A stretch of DNA of 64,000 bases from Pyxidicoccus sp. MSG2 (GCF_026626705.1 NZ_JAPNKC010000001.1:3720001-3784000), one strand, 5' to 3'; shown: positions 17,282 through 25,915, counted from the stretch's first letter. Numbers and translations: made by a program. Notes: generated by a model not told the origin, from the letters alone.

Positions 17282-17701
17282 CTACTCGGCGGAGTTCGGC
17301 TCGCGGCCGGTGACGAAGCGCACTCGCGCGGGCTCGGACAGTGACTCGCCATCCACACTCCGGGCCCGCACTGTCACGGTGTACTCGGTGTCCGGCGCCA
17401 GCAACGCGAGCGGAATCACGACCACGACGCGCTTGATGTCGAAATCTTCCAGCGGGGCCGACGTCGGGAAGACGTCGAACTCCATCTCCGGGCTGATGGA
17501 GACCTCGGGGGGCTGGGAAGGAGGAAAGTCCACCTCCTGATTGAAGACGAACGCGATCTGGCGCATGCGCGACACGCCGGTATCGCCGTCGTAGGGGTCG
17601 GTGTACAGGAGCGTGAAGGCTTCCTCGTCACAGCCCGCGAGCAGCAACACCAGTGAGGCCAACAGCGCGCGGGGCAAGGCGCGGAGGGTCAATTGCGTCA
17701 T
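17282..17701 (-). CDS. Small Ig-like lipoprotein
   Basis: The 139-residue protein has a lipoprotein signal (LASLVLLLAGC, Cys near 22) followed by one Ig-like domain of the Big_5/SbsA type: a PYDGDTGV turn, RQIAFVFNQEVDFP, then the closing strands ALLAPDTEYTVTVRA and RVRFVTG. Such domains occur on surface proteins, often as one of many; here there is only one. The function is unknown. It sits between the two decayed segments but its codon use and intact signal suggest a live gene. The start at 17701 is the only ATG giving a full signal peptide. Confidence 0.75.
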   Translation of the reverse strand: MTQLTLRALPRALLASLVLLLAGCDEEAFTLLYTDPYDGDTGVSRMRQIAFVFNQEVDFPPSQPPEVSISPEMEFDVFPTSAPLEDFDIKRVVVVIPLALLAPDTEYTVTVRARSVDGESLSEPARVRFVTGREPNSAE

Positions 17702-18389
17702 GCGGCGGACGCTATCACCCGGAACATGGAGGCCCAGCCACGCGGCGTCACGCCGTTCGTGAGGCCGACTGTCCCGGCAGCCGGAGGGTGAACCGCGCCC
17801 AACCCGCGTGCCGGCGACGTTCCAGGAGAAGGGCCGGCCTCCGGCCCTCGTCGGGGACCACAAGCGTGAGACGGGCCTGGGCGTCGGCGGCGACTGGCTT
17901 CAGCGCTACACCTGGACCCGCAACGGCGTGGACACCCCCAACAAGTAACGGCGTCCTGAAGCACTGAGACAGGCCCGGCGGTCGCCAGGAGCGGCCCCGG
18001 GCCTTCGTCTTTTCAGCACGACGGCTGGGATGCGAGCGCCCTCGGCCTCTACGGCGTCCATGGGCTGACCCGCGCAAGGGCCCGGGGACGCACAGCAGGC
18101 CTGCCCAGCGCATTCCCTGCAGCATCGACTGCGCTGGACTTCGTACGGCGACGCCTCCGACGCTCGTTTCCGAGGCAGTCTCTTCAGGGTGGCCCCATCC
18201 AACGGCCGGGTCCCGGGAGACCGCTGGACGGCCACGGCCCGCCGCGGGCCGGCGGAGAAAGCGGGTTATTTCTTTTTTTGAGACGCCGCGAGGTGGCCAG
18301 CACTCACTTGCGTGGGAGCGGCCCTCCCCTCGGCCAGGTGTCGTCATCCACCCCCTCAGTCGTGCCTGGCGGAGCCAGAGGAGAAGACA
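17702..18389. other. 688-bp spacer upstream of the phosphatase gene
   Basis: No intact gene is seen. On the plus strand about 17806-17948 reads as a protein tail (ATFQEKGRPPALVGDHKRE, later GDWLQRYTWTRNGVDTPNK) before TAA; it has good codon use but no start, and is probably a remnant. A GGCCCG-CCG-CGGGCC hairpin (18236-18250) is followed after about 25 bp by an AT-rich run (TTATTTCTTTTTTTG, 18266-18280), the least GC-rich spot nearby, which may serve as promoter or terminator for the phosphatase region. Confidence 0.4.
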
Positions 18390-19706
18390 ATGAAAAAGAG
18401 TTCCGTGCCCGGCGCGCTGCTGGGAGTGTTGGTGGCCATTGGCCTCGTGGTTCCCACTGTCGCGCAGGCCTTCGCCGCGCCCCTGGTGCGCGTCCCCTTC
18501 GTGGGCCGTGCCTGGCAGACCGGCGTCGGCATCTGGGCAGGCACCTCGGCGACCTTCGGGGACTCCACCAGTGAGACGCTGACCCTGCGCGTGCGCGAGT
18601 TCACCGCCTGCGACACGTGCTGGCTCACCTCGGTGCAGATGACGTCGACGGGAACCGGTAGCGGCTTCCGCTCCTGGCTTGGCGAGGTCGGCGGGCTGAA
18701 GCCCGGCACCCGGTACATCTATGGCATCTACGCCTCGGGCCAGACGGGCGAGGTCGGGGGCTTGAACTTCAGGACCGAGCCTGCTGGGCCGTCGCGCTTC
18801 AAGGTCGCCGTCGCGTCCTGCATGAACGGCGAGAACGCGCCGAGCCAGCCGTCGTGGAACATCATCGAGGAGCAGCTCAACACAGGTGAGCCCAACTTCC
18901 AGGTGCTCCTGGGAGACAACATGTACACGACGCAGAACCCGCCCACGAAGGACCACTACTGGTTCAAGTACTTCCAGCAGCGCAACGTGCCGGAGTTCGC
19001 GAACGCCTTCCGCGCCTTCCCGACGGTCGCCATCTGGGATGACCATGACTACGGTCCGAACGACGAGGATGGCACCTTCGCCCAGAAGGACATCGCCCGC
19101 TCTGCGTACCTGGACTTGTATCCCCACCACCCGCTCGCCGGAGACGGCATCTACCACACGTTCGCCTGGGGCGGAGACTCGACCGGGGCCGGCGGCGGCG
19201 TGGAGTTCTTCATGATGGATGACCGCTGGGGCCGCGACTGCCCCCGGTCCATGCCCGCGGGGTACGCGGCGAAGATGTACGGCGCGACGCAGTTCAACTG
19301 GCTGAAGACCTCGCTGCAGGCCTCCAAGGCGACCTTCAAGGTGATTGCGAATGGCTCCACCCTGAGCAGCAGCTGCTGGGGAACCCAGAAGCAGGCGCTC
19401 TACGACTTCATCACCGACAACAAGATTGGAGGCGTGCTCTTCATCACGGGTGACATCCACCGGAGTCTGGTCAGCTCTCGGACCCCCGCGGGGGGCTATC
19501 CGCTGTATGAGCTGACCTCTTCCGGAATTGGTTCGCCCAGCACGCCCGCCGAGTGGAGCTTCGGCCTCATGGAGTTCGACACGACGCTGGCGGACCCCAC
19601 CGTCACGCTCAAGGTCGTCCAGAACCCCGAGAAGCGCTCGAGCATCATGGGAGCTGGAGTCACCGTCTCCACGACGGTGTTGAAGCGCTCGCAGCTGCAG
19701 AACTGA
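18390..19706 (+). CDS. PhoD-like metallophosphatase, secreted
   Basis: The 438-residue protein has a signal peptide (GVLVAIGLVVPTVAQAFA) and the PhoD/alkaline phosphatase D pattern. An N-terminal Fn3-like domain (residues about 40-120, GLKPGTRYIYGIYASG) precedes the metallophosphatase core with VASC near 140, LGDNMYTT near 175, WDDHDYGPND near 216 and ITGDIHRS near 355; these Asp, Asn and His residues bind the Fe/Ca centre in the family. It probably releases phosphate from phosphodiesters or phospholipids outside the inner membrane. GAGGAG lies eight bases before the ATG, and a strong terminator follows. Asp/Asn-rich turns and an unusual WGTQK segment vary from textbook PhoD. Confidence 0.88.
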   Translation: MKKSSVPGALLGVLVAIGLVVPTVAQAFAAPLVRVPFVGRAWQTGVGIWAGTSATFGDSTSETLTLRVREFTACDTCWLTSVQMTSTGTGSGFRSWLGEVGGLKPGTRYIYGIYASGQTGEVGGLNFRTEPAGPSRFKVAVASCMNGENAPSQPSWNIIEEQLNTGEPNFQVLLGDNMYTTQNPPTKDHYWFKYFQQRNVPEFANAFRAFPTVAIWDDHDYGPNDEDGTFAQKDIARSAYLDLYPHHPLAGDGIYHTFAWGGDSTGAGGGVEFFMMDDRWGRDCPRSMPAGYAAKMYGATQFNWLKTSLQASKATFKVIANGSTLSSSCWGTQKQALYDFITDNKIGGVLFITGDIHRSLVSSRTPAGGYPLYELTSSGIGSPSTPAEWSFGLMEFDTTLADPTVTLKVVQNPEKRSSIMGAGVTVSTTVLKRSQLQN

Positions 19707-19728
19707 GGACGGCTCCCGCGTGTGGATG

Positions 19729-19764
19729 AGCTCCTCCCGGTGCTTCGCCGGGAGGAGCTGTTTT
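19729..19764 (+). terminator. Intrinsic terminator of the PhoD-like gene
   Basis: AGCTCCTCCCGG (19729-19740) and CCGGGAGGAGCT (19748-19759) form a perfect twelve-pair stem with loop TGCTTCG, followed by G and TTTT. It lies 22 bp after the stop codon. Confidence 0.92.
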
Positions 19765-19834
19765 CGTCCCCACCACGGCGGCGCTGGGCATGGGCATCCG
19801 GCTCACCCTCAACACCCCTCCCATTCGTCCTATG

Positions 19835-19999
19835 CGTTGGTGGAGGCACAGACGCTCTGGGACCCACTGGACGCTCTGGCCACCCACCTGCGGCAGTCCT
19901 ACCGAGGCGCTGCTGGCCGAGGTCTTCACCTCGCCCCTCATCCACGCGGATGAGACGCATTGGCTGCTCTTGGACAAGGGCCCCGGCACCAGGTGGTCT
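19835..19999 (+). mobile_element. IS66-family transposase remnant, frameshifted
   Basis: Two frames read in turn: LVEAQTLWDPLDALATHLRQ, then EALLAEVFTSPLIHADETHW and LLLDKG. This is the central part of IS66 TnpC, where HADET carries a catalytic Asp. At least one frameshift and loss of both ends make it non-functional. It is joined directly to an IS91-like fragment. Confidence 0.7.
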
Positions 20000-20079
20000 T
20001 GCTGGAGGGTTTCTCCCTGCACGCCAACACGCACCTGCCTGCCAACGACAGGCAGGGACTGGAACGGCGATGCCGCTAC
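20000..20079 (+). mobile_element. IS91-like (Y2) transposase remnant
   Basis: The frame reads LLEGFSLHANTHLPANDRQG then LERRCRY, matching the late part of IS91-family transposases (FSLHANxxxxANDRxxLERLCRYGARG). It ends exactly where the 152-bp repeat begins. A second copy of the same fragment lies at about 22000-22060 on the minus strand. Confidence 0.65.
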
Positions 20080-20232
20080 GGGAGCGCGGTCTGGGCAGGC
20101 GTGTACCCCAAGGGAGCTCAAGCGACCTGTCCACCGGACGGGAGCATCACTCGGGCGGCCCCGTCAGCGGCCCTCCTCGGCCCCTCCGCACCCTCCCTCC
20201 CCCTCAACAGGGCCCCCATCCCTCTTATGCGT
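20080..20232. repeat. 152-bp direct repeat, copy 2
   Basis: This is the second copy of the block at 17111-17262, 153 bp with one added base. Its left edge is the IS91-like remnant; its right edge runs into unrelated sequence before the DUF4136 gene. Substitutions do not favour codon third positions, so it is not being kept as protein. Confidence 0.85.
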
Positions 20233-20335
20233 GCCGGGAGACGCCCTACCCTTCGCTCCAACGCCCGGCCGTGCGTGGCGGGAGTGGGACTTGAAGACCC
20301 CGTGGCGCCTGGCCGCCGCGCGCTGAAGCGGGCCG

Positions 20336-20926
20336 TCAGTGCTTCGGAGTCTCGGGGGGGAACTCCGCGAGGAGCTTGGGGACGGCCTTGCCCAGCCACT
20401 CCTGTATCTCCTGGTTGCTGGCCCCGGGCGACAGCTCCCCCTGGGCCGTGCCCCGCCACACGAGCTTCTGCGCGCGGGCATCCATGATGTCGAGGTCGAG
20501 CACGCCCTTGGAGAACTCCTGCTTGATGGGCTTGGGCTGCATGCTCGGGTAGGGGTTCTGGTACGGGTCCTGGTAGGGCGTCCTCGGAGGGTTCGGGTCC
20601 AGCCCCGGCATGAGGGCGCCCTGGAAATTGATGGAGCTGTCCCACCGGATGAGGAGGTCCGGCGTCGCGCCCGCCTCCACGCGATGGTAGCCGCGAGACG
20701 CGAGATAGGCGTCCACCGACTTCTCGACGCCCGTGTCCGCGGCGCCCTCACCCGCGTTCTTCGCAGGGGGCAGCCAGGCATAGGTGCGGTAGCCGCTCGC
20801 GGCCTTCATGGCGTTACCGTCGTACTGGGTGCTTACGTCGATGCCCGCGCAGGCGGTGAAGACGAGGGCCAGGAGCGGGACAAGGCGTCGGGTCGGCATC
20901 CACATGGACATCTGGGTCATCCCCAT
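20336..20926 (-). CDS. DUF4136 lipoprotein
   Basis: The 196-residue protein has a lipobox (LALVFTAC, Cys about 26) and the DUF4136 pattern: YRTYAWLPP near 45, a helix with VDAYLASRGYHRVE, LLIRWDSSI, and a late strand set with GVLDLDIMDARAQKLVWRG before GELSP. The family consists of periplasm-facing outer-membrane lipoproteins of unknown role. A Pro/Tyr-rich insert (about 108-130) interrupts the domain. Several ATGs are clustered at the 5' end; 20926 is the outermost, 20908 or 20899 are possible. It is a single-gene unit next to a decayed reductase fragment. Confidence 0.82.
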   Translation of the reverse strand: MGMTQMSMWMPTRRLVPLLALVFTACAGIDVSTQYDGNAMKAASGYRTYAWLPPAKNAGEGAADTGVEKSVDAYLASRGYHRVEAGATPDLLIRWDSSINFQGALMPGLDPNPPRTPYQDPYQNPYPSMQPKPIKQEFSKGVLDLDIMDARAQKLVWRGTAQGELSPGASNQEIQEWLGKAVPKLLAEFPPETPKH

Positions 20927-21020
20927 TCAGAGAGGGCAGACGGGCGAGGTTGAGCGCCAGCATCGCACGCTTCTCGAGGAGAGGTCCTTCGCGAGCACCG
21001 GGTCTGTCTCCAGGCCGATG

Positions 21021-21173
21021 CATCATCGTCACGCGACCGAGGGCCTCGAGCGGGCCGATGCCTACCTCTTTGGCCGGGTGACCTACGAAATGATGGAGGC
21101 CGCGTTTCGGCGGCCGGCGGGGACGGTAGCCACGTGGAGCTTCGCCATGGGCAACCCAATTGCTCATGTTTAA
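21021..21173 (+). pseudogene. Remnant of a RibD/dihydrofolate-reductase-like gene
   Basis: The plus frame reads GLERADAYLFGRVTYEMMEA then AFRRPAG before drifting to a TAA at 21171. DAYLFGRVTYEMM is typical of the RibD C-terminal/YyaP-like reductase family. Only about 30 residues of the family remain, without the N-terminal strand or the C-terminal half. Confidence 0.55.
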
Positions 21174-21194
21174 TTCGGCTTAATCCCGGTTAAT
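21170..21194. promoter_or_regulatory. Three TTAAT repeats spaced exactly 10 bp
   Basis: TTAAT begins at 21170, 21180 and 21190 (TTAATTCGGC, TTAATCCCGG, TTAATCGCTG), one helical turn apart, in the most AT-rich spot of the area. They end 47 bp before the start codon of the Cys-rich lipoprotein, where an activator site or promoter core would be. Three sites on one DNA face suggest cooperative protein binding; no matching regulator is known to me. Confidence 0.45.
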
Positions 21195-21241
21195 CGCTGG
21201 CACGCGTAGGGTGACAGCGCTGACAACCGGGGAGTCGAACC

Positions 21242-21613
21242 ATGTCGAAGAAGGTCTTGCGTCTGCTGTTCCTGGGTGTGCTGGTGGCCTGTGCTTCCGC
21301 TTGTGGCGTGGACGTGCAGGAGGAGCCGTCCACCGCCGTCTCGCCGGAGGACCTCGGGGCTGCGGAGCAGAACATCTGCCTCCTGGGCAGCCCCATCGGT
21401 ACCTGTCGCAAATACGTGGGCAGCGGCACCACGGACCCCAACTGCGCCATTCCGGCTCCGTATTTGTGGACCTACTCGGAGTGCTATCAGTACCAGTCTG
21501 GCTCGGCCCCCAACATCAAGTACTACGCCGATGGCTGCGTCTCGACGCAGAAGCGGGTCTGTGGTGGCAGCAGCTCGGTTCCGCCCGCCGGGGCATGCCT
21601 GCAGACCTGCTAG
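21242..21613 (+). CDS. Small Cys-rich lipoprotein
   Basis: The 123-residue protein has a lipoprotein signal (LGVLVACASAC, Cys21). The mature part is short and polar and holds eight further cysteines (ICLLGSPIGTC, DPNCAIP, SECYQY, DGCVS, RVCGG, GACLQTC), which suggests a compact disulfide-bonded domain on the outside of the cell. Such small secreted proteins are common and fast-evolving in myxobacteria; I recognise no family. GGGGAG lies seven bases before the ATG, and the phased TTAAT repeats lie upstream. It is an intact gene within an otherwise decayed stretch. Confidence 0.75.
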   Translation: MSKKVLRLLFLGVLVACASACGVDVQEEPSTAVSPEDLGAAEQNICLLGSPIGTCRKYVGSGTTDPNCAIPAPYLWTYSECYQYQSGSAPNIKYYADGCVSTQKRVCGGSSSVPPAGACLQTC

Positions 21614-21635
21614 CAGGCACGGGGGCGCGCGCGTG

Positions 21636-21851
21636 TCATCGGAGCGCCGGAATCGAGTACGGCGCCCACCGGTCCTTCCACGGGCGCGCCTCCTCGATCT
21701 GGTACGCGAGCCCCAGCAGCATCGCCTCCTCGCCCCGTGCCGCGGCGAAGTGCATGCCGATGGGAACCCCGCCCTCCGGGAAGCACAGCGGCACGGACAT
21801 GGCCGGGCAGCCCGCGATGTTCTGGGCGGTTGTCACCTCATCCGGGTGGCG
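21636..21851 (-). pseudogene. C-terminal remnant of an amidase-signature enzyme
   Basis: The minus frame reads NIAGCPAMSVPLCFPEGGVP then IGMHFAAARGEEAMLLGLA and EEARPWKDRWAPYSIP. This is the conserved end of amidase-signature hydrolases (NxxGxPAxSVP...GxPxGxQ...). The Ser-Ser-Lys catalytic core is absent; upstream the reading runs into unrelated remnants. Confidence 0.7.
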
Positions 21852-21929
21852 CGTCGAAGCGGCAATCGTCCGCGCTCCTTCTGGATGTGGAGGCGGCGGA
21901 AATCGAAGCCACCGCCGGAAGCCCACCCG

Positions 21930-22001
21930 TCAGTCCACCTTCGCCACGCGGCTCCGGTCGTCGAGGAAGGCCTCGACACCCTGGGCGATGGCCGCTGCTC
22001 C
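21930..22001 (-). pseudogene. C-terminal tail of an enoyl-CoA-hydratase-like gene
   Basis: Twenty-three codons before a stop read AAIAQGVEAFLDDRSRVAKVD, the pattern that closes many crotonase-family proteins (EGVxAFLxxR). Nothing else of the gene remains; its upstream side is fused to the IS91-like fragment. The match is short, so the call is tentative. Confidence 0.4.
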
Positions 22002-22060
22002 AGTCCCTGCCTGTCGTTCGCATGCAGGTGCGTATGGGCGCGCAGGGAGAATCCCCCCAG
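22000..22060 (-). mobile_element. Second IS91-like transposase remnant
   Basis: The minus frame reads GGFSLRAHTHLHANDRQGLE, nearly the same as the plus-strand fragment at 20000-20079, in opposite orientation. No terminal features are visible. It marks the edge of the decayed stretch, 74 bp before hrpA. Confidence 0.6.
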
Positions 22061-22133
22061 GAACGCCGGGCGAGCAGGCGCCCACACGCTTCGTCAGGGC
22101 GGAGCGTGCGCTTCAGTGCTAGTCCATGCTCCC

Positions 22134-25100
22134 ATGTCCGGCGACTCACCCGTCCCCACCCCCGGCGGCTTGCCCACCCTGCACTTCCCCCCCGAGCTCC
22201 CCATCTCGGCCCGGGTGGAGGACATCACCGCGGCCATCACCGCCCATCAGGTGGTCATCGTCGCGGGGGCCACCGGCTCGGGGAAGACGACGCAGCTGCC
22301 GAAGGTCCTGCTCGCCATGGGGCGCGGCCGCCCGCGCCAGATTGGCGTCACCCAACCCCGGCGCATCGCCGCGACGAGCGTGGCGGCGCGCGTGGCACGC
22401 GAGCTCGGCACGGAGCTGGGCACGGACGTCGGCTACCAGATTCGCTTCGAGGACCGCTCGTCCCGGCAGACGGCCGTGAAGTTCATGACCGACGGAGTCC
22501 TCCTCGCGCAGATTCACAGCGACCCGCTCCTGCGCCGCTACGACACCATCGTGCTCGACGAGGCCCACGAGCGCAGCCTCACCATCGACTTCCTGCTCGG
22601 GTGGCTCAAGCGCATCCTCCCCAGGCGCCCCGACCTCAAGGTGGTGGTGAGCTCGGCCACCATCGAGACCGAGCGCTTCTCGCAATTCTTCGGGGGGGCT
22701 CCGGTCATCCAGGTGGAGGGCCGTACCTTTCCGGTGGACGTGCTCTACGAGCCGCCCCCCGAGGACGACGAGCTCGCCGACTCCGTCGCCGATGCGGTGG
22801 CCAACGTGCTCTCGCTCGACCCGGACGGGGACGTCCTCGTGTTCCTCCCCGGGGAGCGGGAAATCCGCGAGGCCGAGAATGCCCTGAACGCACGCGAGCT
22901 CCGCGGCACGGTGGTGCAGCCCCTGTATTCGCGCCTGTCGGCCGCCGAGCAGTCGCGCGTCTTCGCCACCATCCCCGAGCGCCGGGTCATCCTCGCCACC
23001 AACGTCGCGGAGACGTCGGTCACCATCCCGGGCATCGTGTACGTCGTGGACACGGGGGTGGCGCGCCTGTCGCGCTACGAGCCGCGCTCGGGCACCACGC
23101 GCCTGCACATCGAGCCGGTCTCCCAGGCCAGCGCCGACCAGCGCAAGGGGCGCTGCGGCCGCGTGCGCGAGGGCATCTGCGTGCGCCTCTACGACGAGGC
23201 GAGCTTCACCACGCGGCCCGCCTTCACCGACCCGGAAATCAAGCGCACCGGGCTCGCGGGGGTCATCCTGCGGATGAAGTCCCTCGGCCTCGGTGACGTC
23301 GAGGACTTCCCCTTCCTCGACCCGCCCCAGCCGAAGGCCATCGCCGAGGGCTGGCGGGTGCTCGAGGAGCTCGGGGCCATCGAGGGCAAGGAGCGCACCT
23401 TGACGCCGCTCGGGAACCAGCTCGCGCGCTTCCCGGTGGACCCGCGCATCGCGCGGATGATTCTCGCCGGCGCCGAGTACGGGTGCCTGGACGAGGTGCT
23501 CATCGTCGCCGCGGCGCTCAACCTGCAGGACCCGCGCGAGCGGCCACGGGAGCTCGCGCAGAAGGCGGACGAGCTGCACCGGCGCTTCCGTGACGAGCAC
23601 TCGGACTTCACGGGGCTCCTCAAGCTGTGGGCGTTCGTGCGCGAGGCCGAGGGCCGGGGGACGTCCCATCTGCGGCGCGTGTGCCGGGACAACTTCCTGT
23701 CCTTCCTGCGGGTGCGCGAGTGGCGGGACGTCCAGCGCCAGCTCGAGGAGACCGTCCGCGAGCTGCGCCTGCCGCGCAAGGGCCGGGGCGCCCCGGCGCG
23801 CGGGGACGCCCTGCACCAGGCGCTCCTCACCGGGCTCCTGTCCCGCATCGGCCAGTGGAATCCGGAGCAGCGCCACTATACGGGTGCGAAGCAGACGCGC
23901 TTCATGGTCCACCCCTCGTCGGCGCTCGCGAAGAAGCCCCCTGCCTGGGGGATGGCGTTCGAGCTCGTGGAGACGTCCCAGCTGTTCGCGCGCACCGTGG
24001 CGAAGCTCGACCCGGAGTGGCTCGCGGCGGCGGCCCCCCACCTGCTCAAGCGCAGCTACTCCGAGCCGCACTGGTCGGAGAAGTCCGCGCGCGCCGTGGT
24101 GAAGGAGAACGCGACCCTCTTCGGGCTTCAGGTCTTCAAGGAGCGCCCCGTGGCCCTGGCCAGCATGGACCCCGCCCGGGCACGGCTGATGTTCCTCGAG
24201 CATGCCCTGGTGCGCGGCGAGTACCGCACCCGCGGGGCGTTCCAGGAGGAGAACCGCCAGGTGCTCGAGCGCGTGGCGCGCCTGCGGGACAAGGCCCGGC
24301 GCAGCGAGCTGCTCGACAACGAGGCGCTGCTGACATTCTTCGACCAGCGCCTCCCGGCGGACGTGACGGACGGAGCGGGCTTCGAGGTCTGGCGCCGCAA
24401 GGCCGAGGCGGCCGACCCCGACGTGCTCGTCCTCTCGATGGAGGATGCCCTCTCGCACGACCCGGGCCTGTCCCCGGCGCACTACCCGGACGCCATCACC
24501 CTGAACGGCGCGTCCGTGCCGGTGACGTACACCTTCGACCCCTCGGCCGAGGACGACGGCATCACCCTGAGCGTGCCGCTGCTGCTGCTCGCACAACTGG
24601 TCCCGGGTGAGCTCGACTGGACCATCCCCGGGTGGCAGCGGGAGAAACTCACCGCCCTGCTCGAGGAGGTCCCCCGCGCCCTGCGCAGGCAGCTGGGGCC
24701 GCTGCCGGACCTGGTCGACCGTCTCCAGAAGGAACTCGTGCCCTTCCGCGGGCCGATGATTCCAGCGCTCGCGCGTGCGGTGTCCCGGCTGTGCGGCGTG
24801 GACGTGCCCGAGGAGTCCTTCCGGGCGGATGCCGTGGCGCCGTACCTGCGCATCACGCTCCGGGTGCTCGACGAGAAGGGAAAGGAGCTTGCGCGGAGCC
24901 GCGACGCCGACGCGCTGCTCGAGCAGTACGGGGGACGTGCACGGACGGCGCTGCGCAGCGCGGCACCGACTTCGGACTGGGAGCGCAAGGGGCTGACGGC
25001 CTGGACCTTCGGCGAGCTGCCCTCCGTGGTCACCCGGCGGATCGGCGGGCTCGACGTCCGCAGCTACCCCGCGCTCGTCGACCGGGGCGCTGCCGTGGAC

Positions 25101-25844
25101 CTGGTGCTGCTCGAGACCTCCGCCGCCGCCGACGCGGCCACGCGCACGGGGGTCCGCCGGCTCCTGATGCTCGCCGCGCGCGGACACGTGGCCGTCAGCG
25201 CCGCGCGCATGCCGCTGCCCTTCCCGTCCCTGGACGGCGCGCCGCCCGCGCGGGGCCAGGCCGAAGCCTTCCGGGCGGTCGTCCTCGCACGCAGCGTCGA
25301 CGATGCGTTCAAGCTCGCACCGGGTGCGCCACTGCCCCGCACGAAGACTGCCTTCGAGGCGCTGGTCCGTGAGGGCTCACCGCGCATCGAGAGTGCGGCC
25401 CGGGACTGGGCGAACGCCGTCGTGGTCACCTCCTCGGAGCTCGCAGCGACGCTCGCTGCACTCAAGACAGCATCCAAGGGGCCGAGCGGCGCGGCGGCCG
25501 TGCGGGACATCCGCTCGCAGCTCGGACACCTGTTCCCCGCGAACCTCATCGAGTGGATTCCCTTCGTGCGCCTGCTGAACTACCCGCGCTACCTCAGCGC
25601 GGCCCAGGCACGGCTGTCGCGTGCGGTGGCGAACCCCGGGAAGGACGCAGGGAAGGCCGCGCCCTTCACCCCCCTGTGGGAGACCTTCCTCGCCAGGCGC
25701 GCCACCGTGCGTGACCCGGAGGCGGCGCAGGAGCTGCGGTGGGCCTTCGAGGAGCTCCGCGTGGCCATCTTCGCTCCGGAGGTGACGACGCCCGTGTCGG
25801 TGACGGTGGCGAAGGTCGGCGCGGCCCTCGCGGCGCTGCGCTAG
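22134..25844 (+). CDS. hrpA: ATP-dependent RNA helicase HrpA (DEAH box)
   Basis: The 1236-residue protein is close to the family length (about 1300). Motifs appear in order: Walker A GATGSGKTT at 45-53, DEAH near 143, SAT, the NVAETSVTIPG segment and QRKGRCGR (motif VI). The helicase-associated winged-helix/ratchet domain, OB-fold and the long C-terminal DUF3418 region typical of HrpA follow. HrpA-type helicases unwind RNA and act in mRNA processing and rescue of stalled ribosomes. The ATG at 22134 gives a natural N-terminus about 35 residues before the helicase core; longer in-frame readings upstream run through transposase remnants. It appears to be monocistronic. Confidence 0.95.
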   Translation: MSGDSPVPTPGGLPTLHFPPELPISARVEDITAAITAHQVVIVAGATGSGKTTQLPKVLLAMGRGRPRQIGVTQPRRIAATSVAARVARELGTELGTDVGYQIRFEDRSSRQTAVKFMTDGVLLAQIHSDPLLRRYDTIVLDEAHERSLTIDFLLGWLKRILPRRPDLKVVVSSATIETERFSQFFGGAPVIQVEGRTFPVDVLYEPPPEDDELADSVADAVANVLSLDPDGDVLVFLPGEREIREAENALNARELRGTVVQPLYSRLSAAEQSRVFATIPERRVILATNVAETSVTIPGIVYVVDTGVARLSRYEPRSGTTRLHIEPVSQASADQRKGRCGRVREGICVRLYDEASFTTRPAFTDPEIKRTGLAGVILRMKSLGLGDVEDFPFLDPPQPKAIAEGWRVLEELGAIEGKERTLTPLGNQLARFPVDPRIARMILAGAEYGCLDEVLIVAAALNLQDPRERPRELAQKADELHRRFRDEHSDFTGLLKLWAFVREAEGRGTSHLRRVCRDNFLSFLRVREWRDVQRQLEETVRELRLPRKGRGAPARGDALHQALLTGLLSRIGQWNPEQRHYTGAKQTRFMVHPSSALAKKPPAWGMAFELVETSQLFARTVAKLDPEWLAAAAPHLLKRSYSEPHWSEKSARAVVKENATLFGLQVFKERPVALASMDPARARLMFLEHALVRGEYRTRGAFQEENRQVLERVARLRDKARRSELLDNEALLTFFDQRLPADVTDGAGFEVWRRKAEAADPDVLVLSMEDALSHDPGLSPAHYPDAITLNGASVPVTYTFDPSAEDDGITLSVPLLLLAQLVPGELDWTIPGWQREKLTALLEEVPRALRRQLGPLPDLVDRLQKELVPFRGPMIPALARAVSRLCGVDVPEESFRADAVAPYLRITLRVLDEKGKELARSRDADALLEQYGGRARTALRSAAPTSDWERKGLTAWTFGELPSVVTRRIGGLDVRSYPALVDRGAAVDLVLLETSAAADAATRTGVRRLLMLAARGHVAVSAARMPLPFPSLDGAPPARGQAEAFRAVVLARSVDDAFKLAPGAPLPRTKTAFEALVREGSPRIESAARDWANAVVVTSSELAATLAALKTASKGPSGAAAVRDIRSQLGHLFPANLIEWIPFVRLLNYPRYLSAAQARLSRAVANPGKDAGKAAPFTPLWETFLARRATVRDPEAAQELRWAFEELRVAIFAPEVTTPVSVTVAKVGAALAALR

Positions 25845-25915
25845 ACGCGAGTGGCTGTGCCGCCGCCCGGCTGGGAGGGGTGACGAGGCGGAGGAGGCGT
25901 GGGCGGGGGCAAGGG

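Noticed and set aside
22146..25187. A 1000-codon frame antisense to hrpA
   Set aside because: The plus strand carries every helicase motif in order; the antisense product is compositionally biased and unrecognisable.
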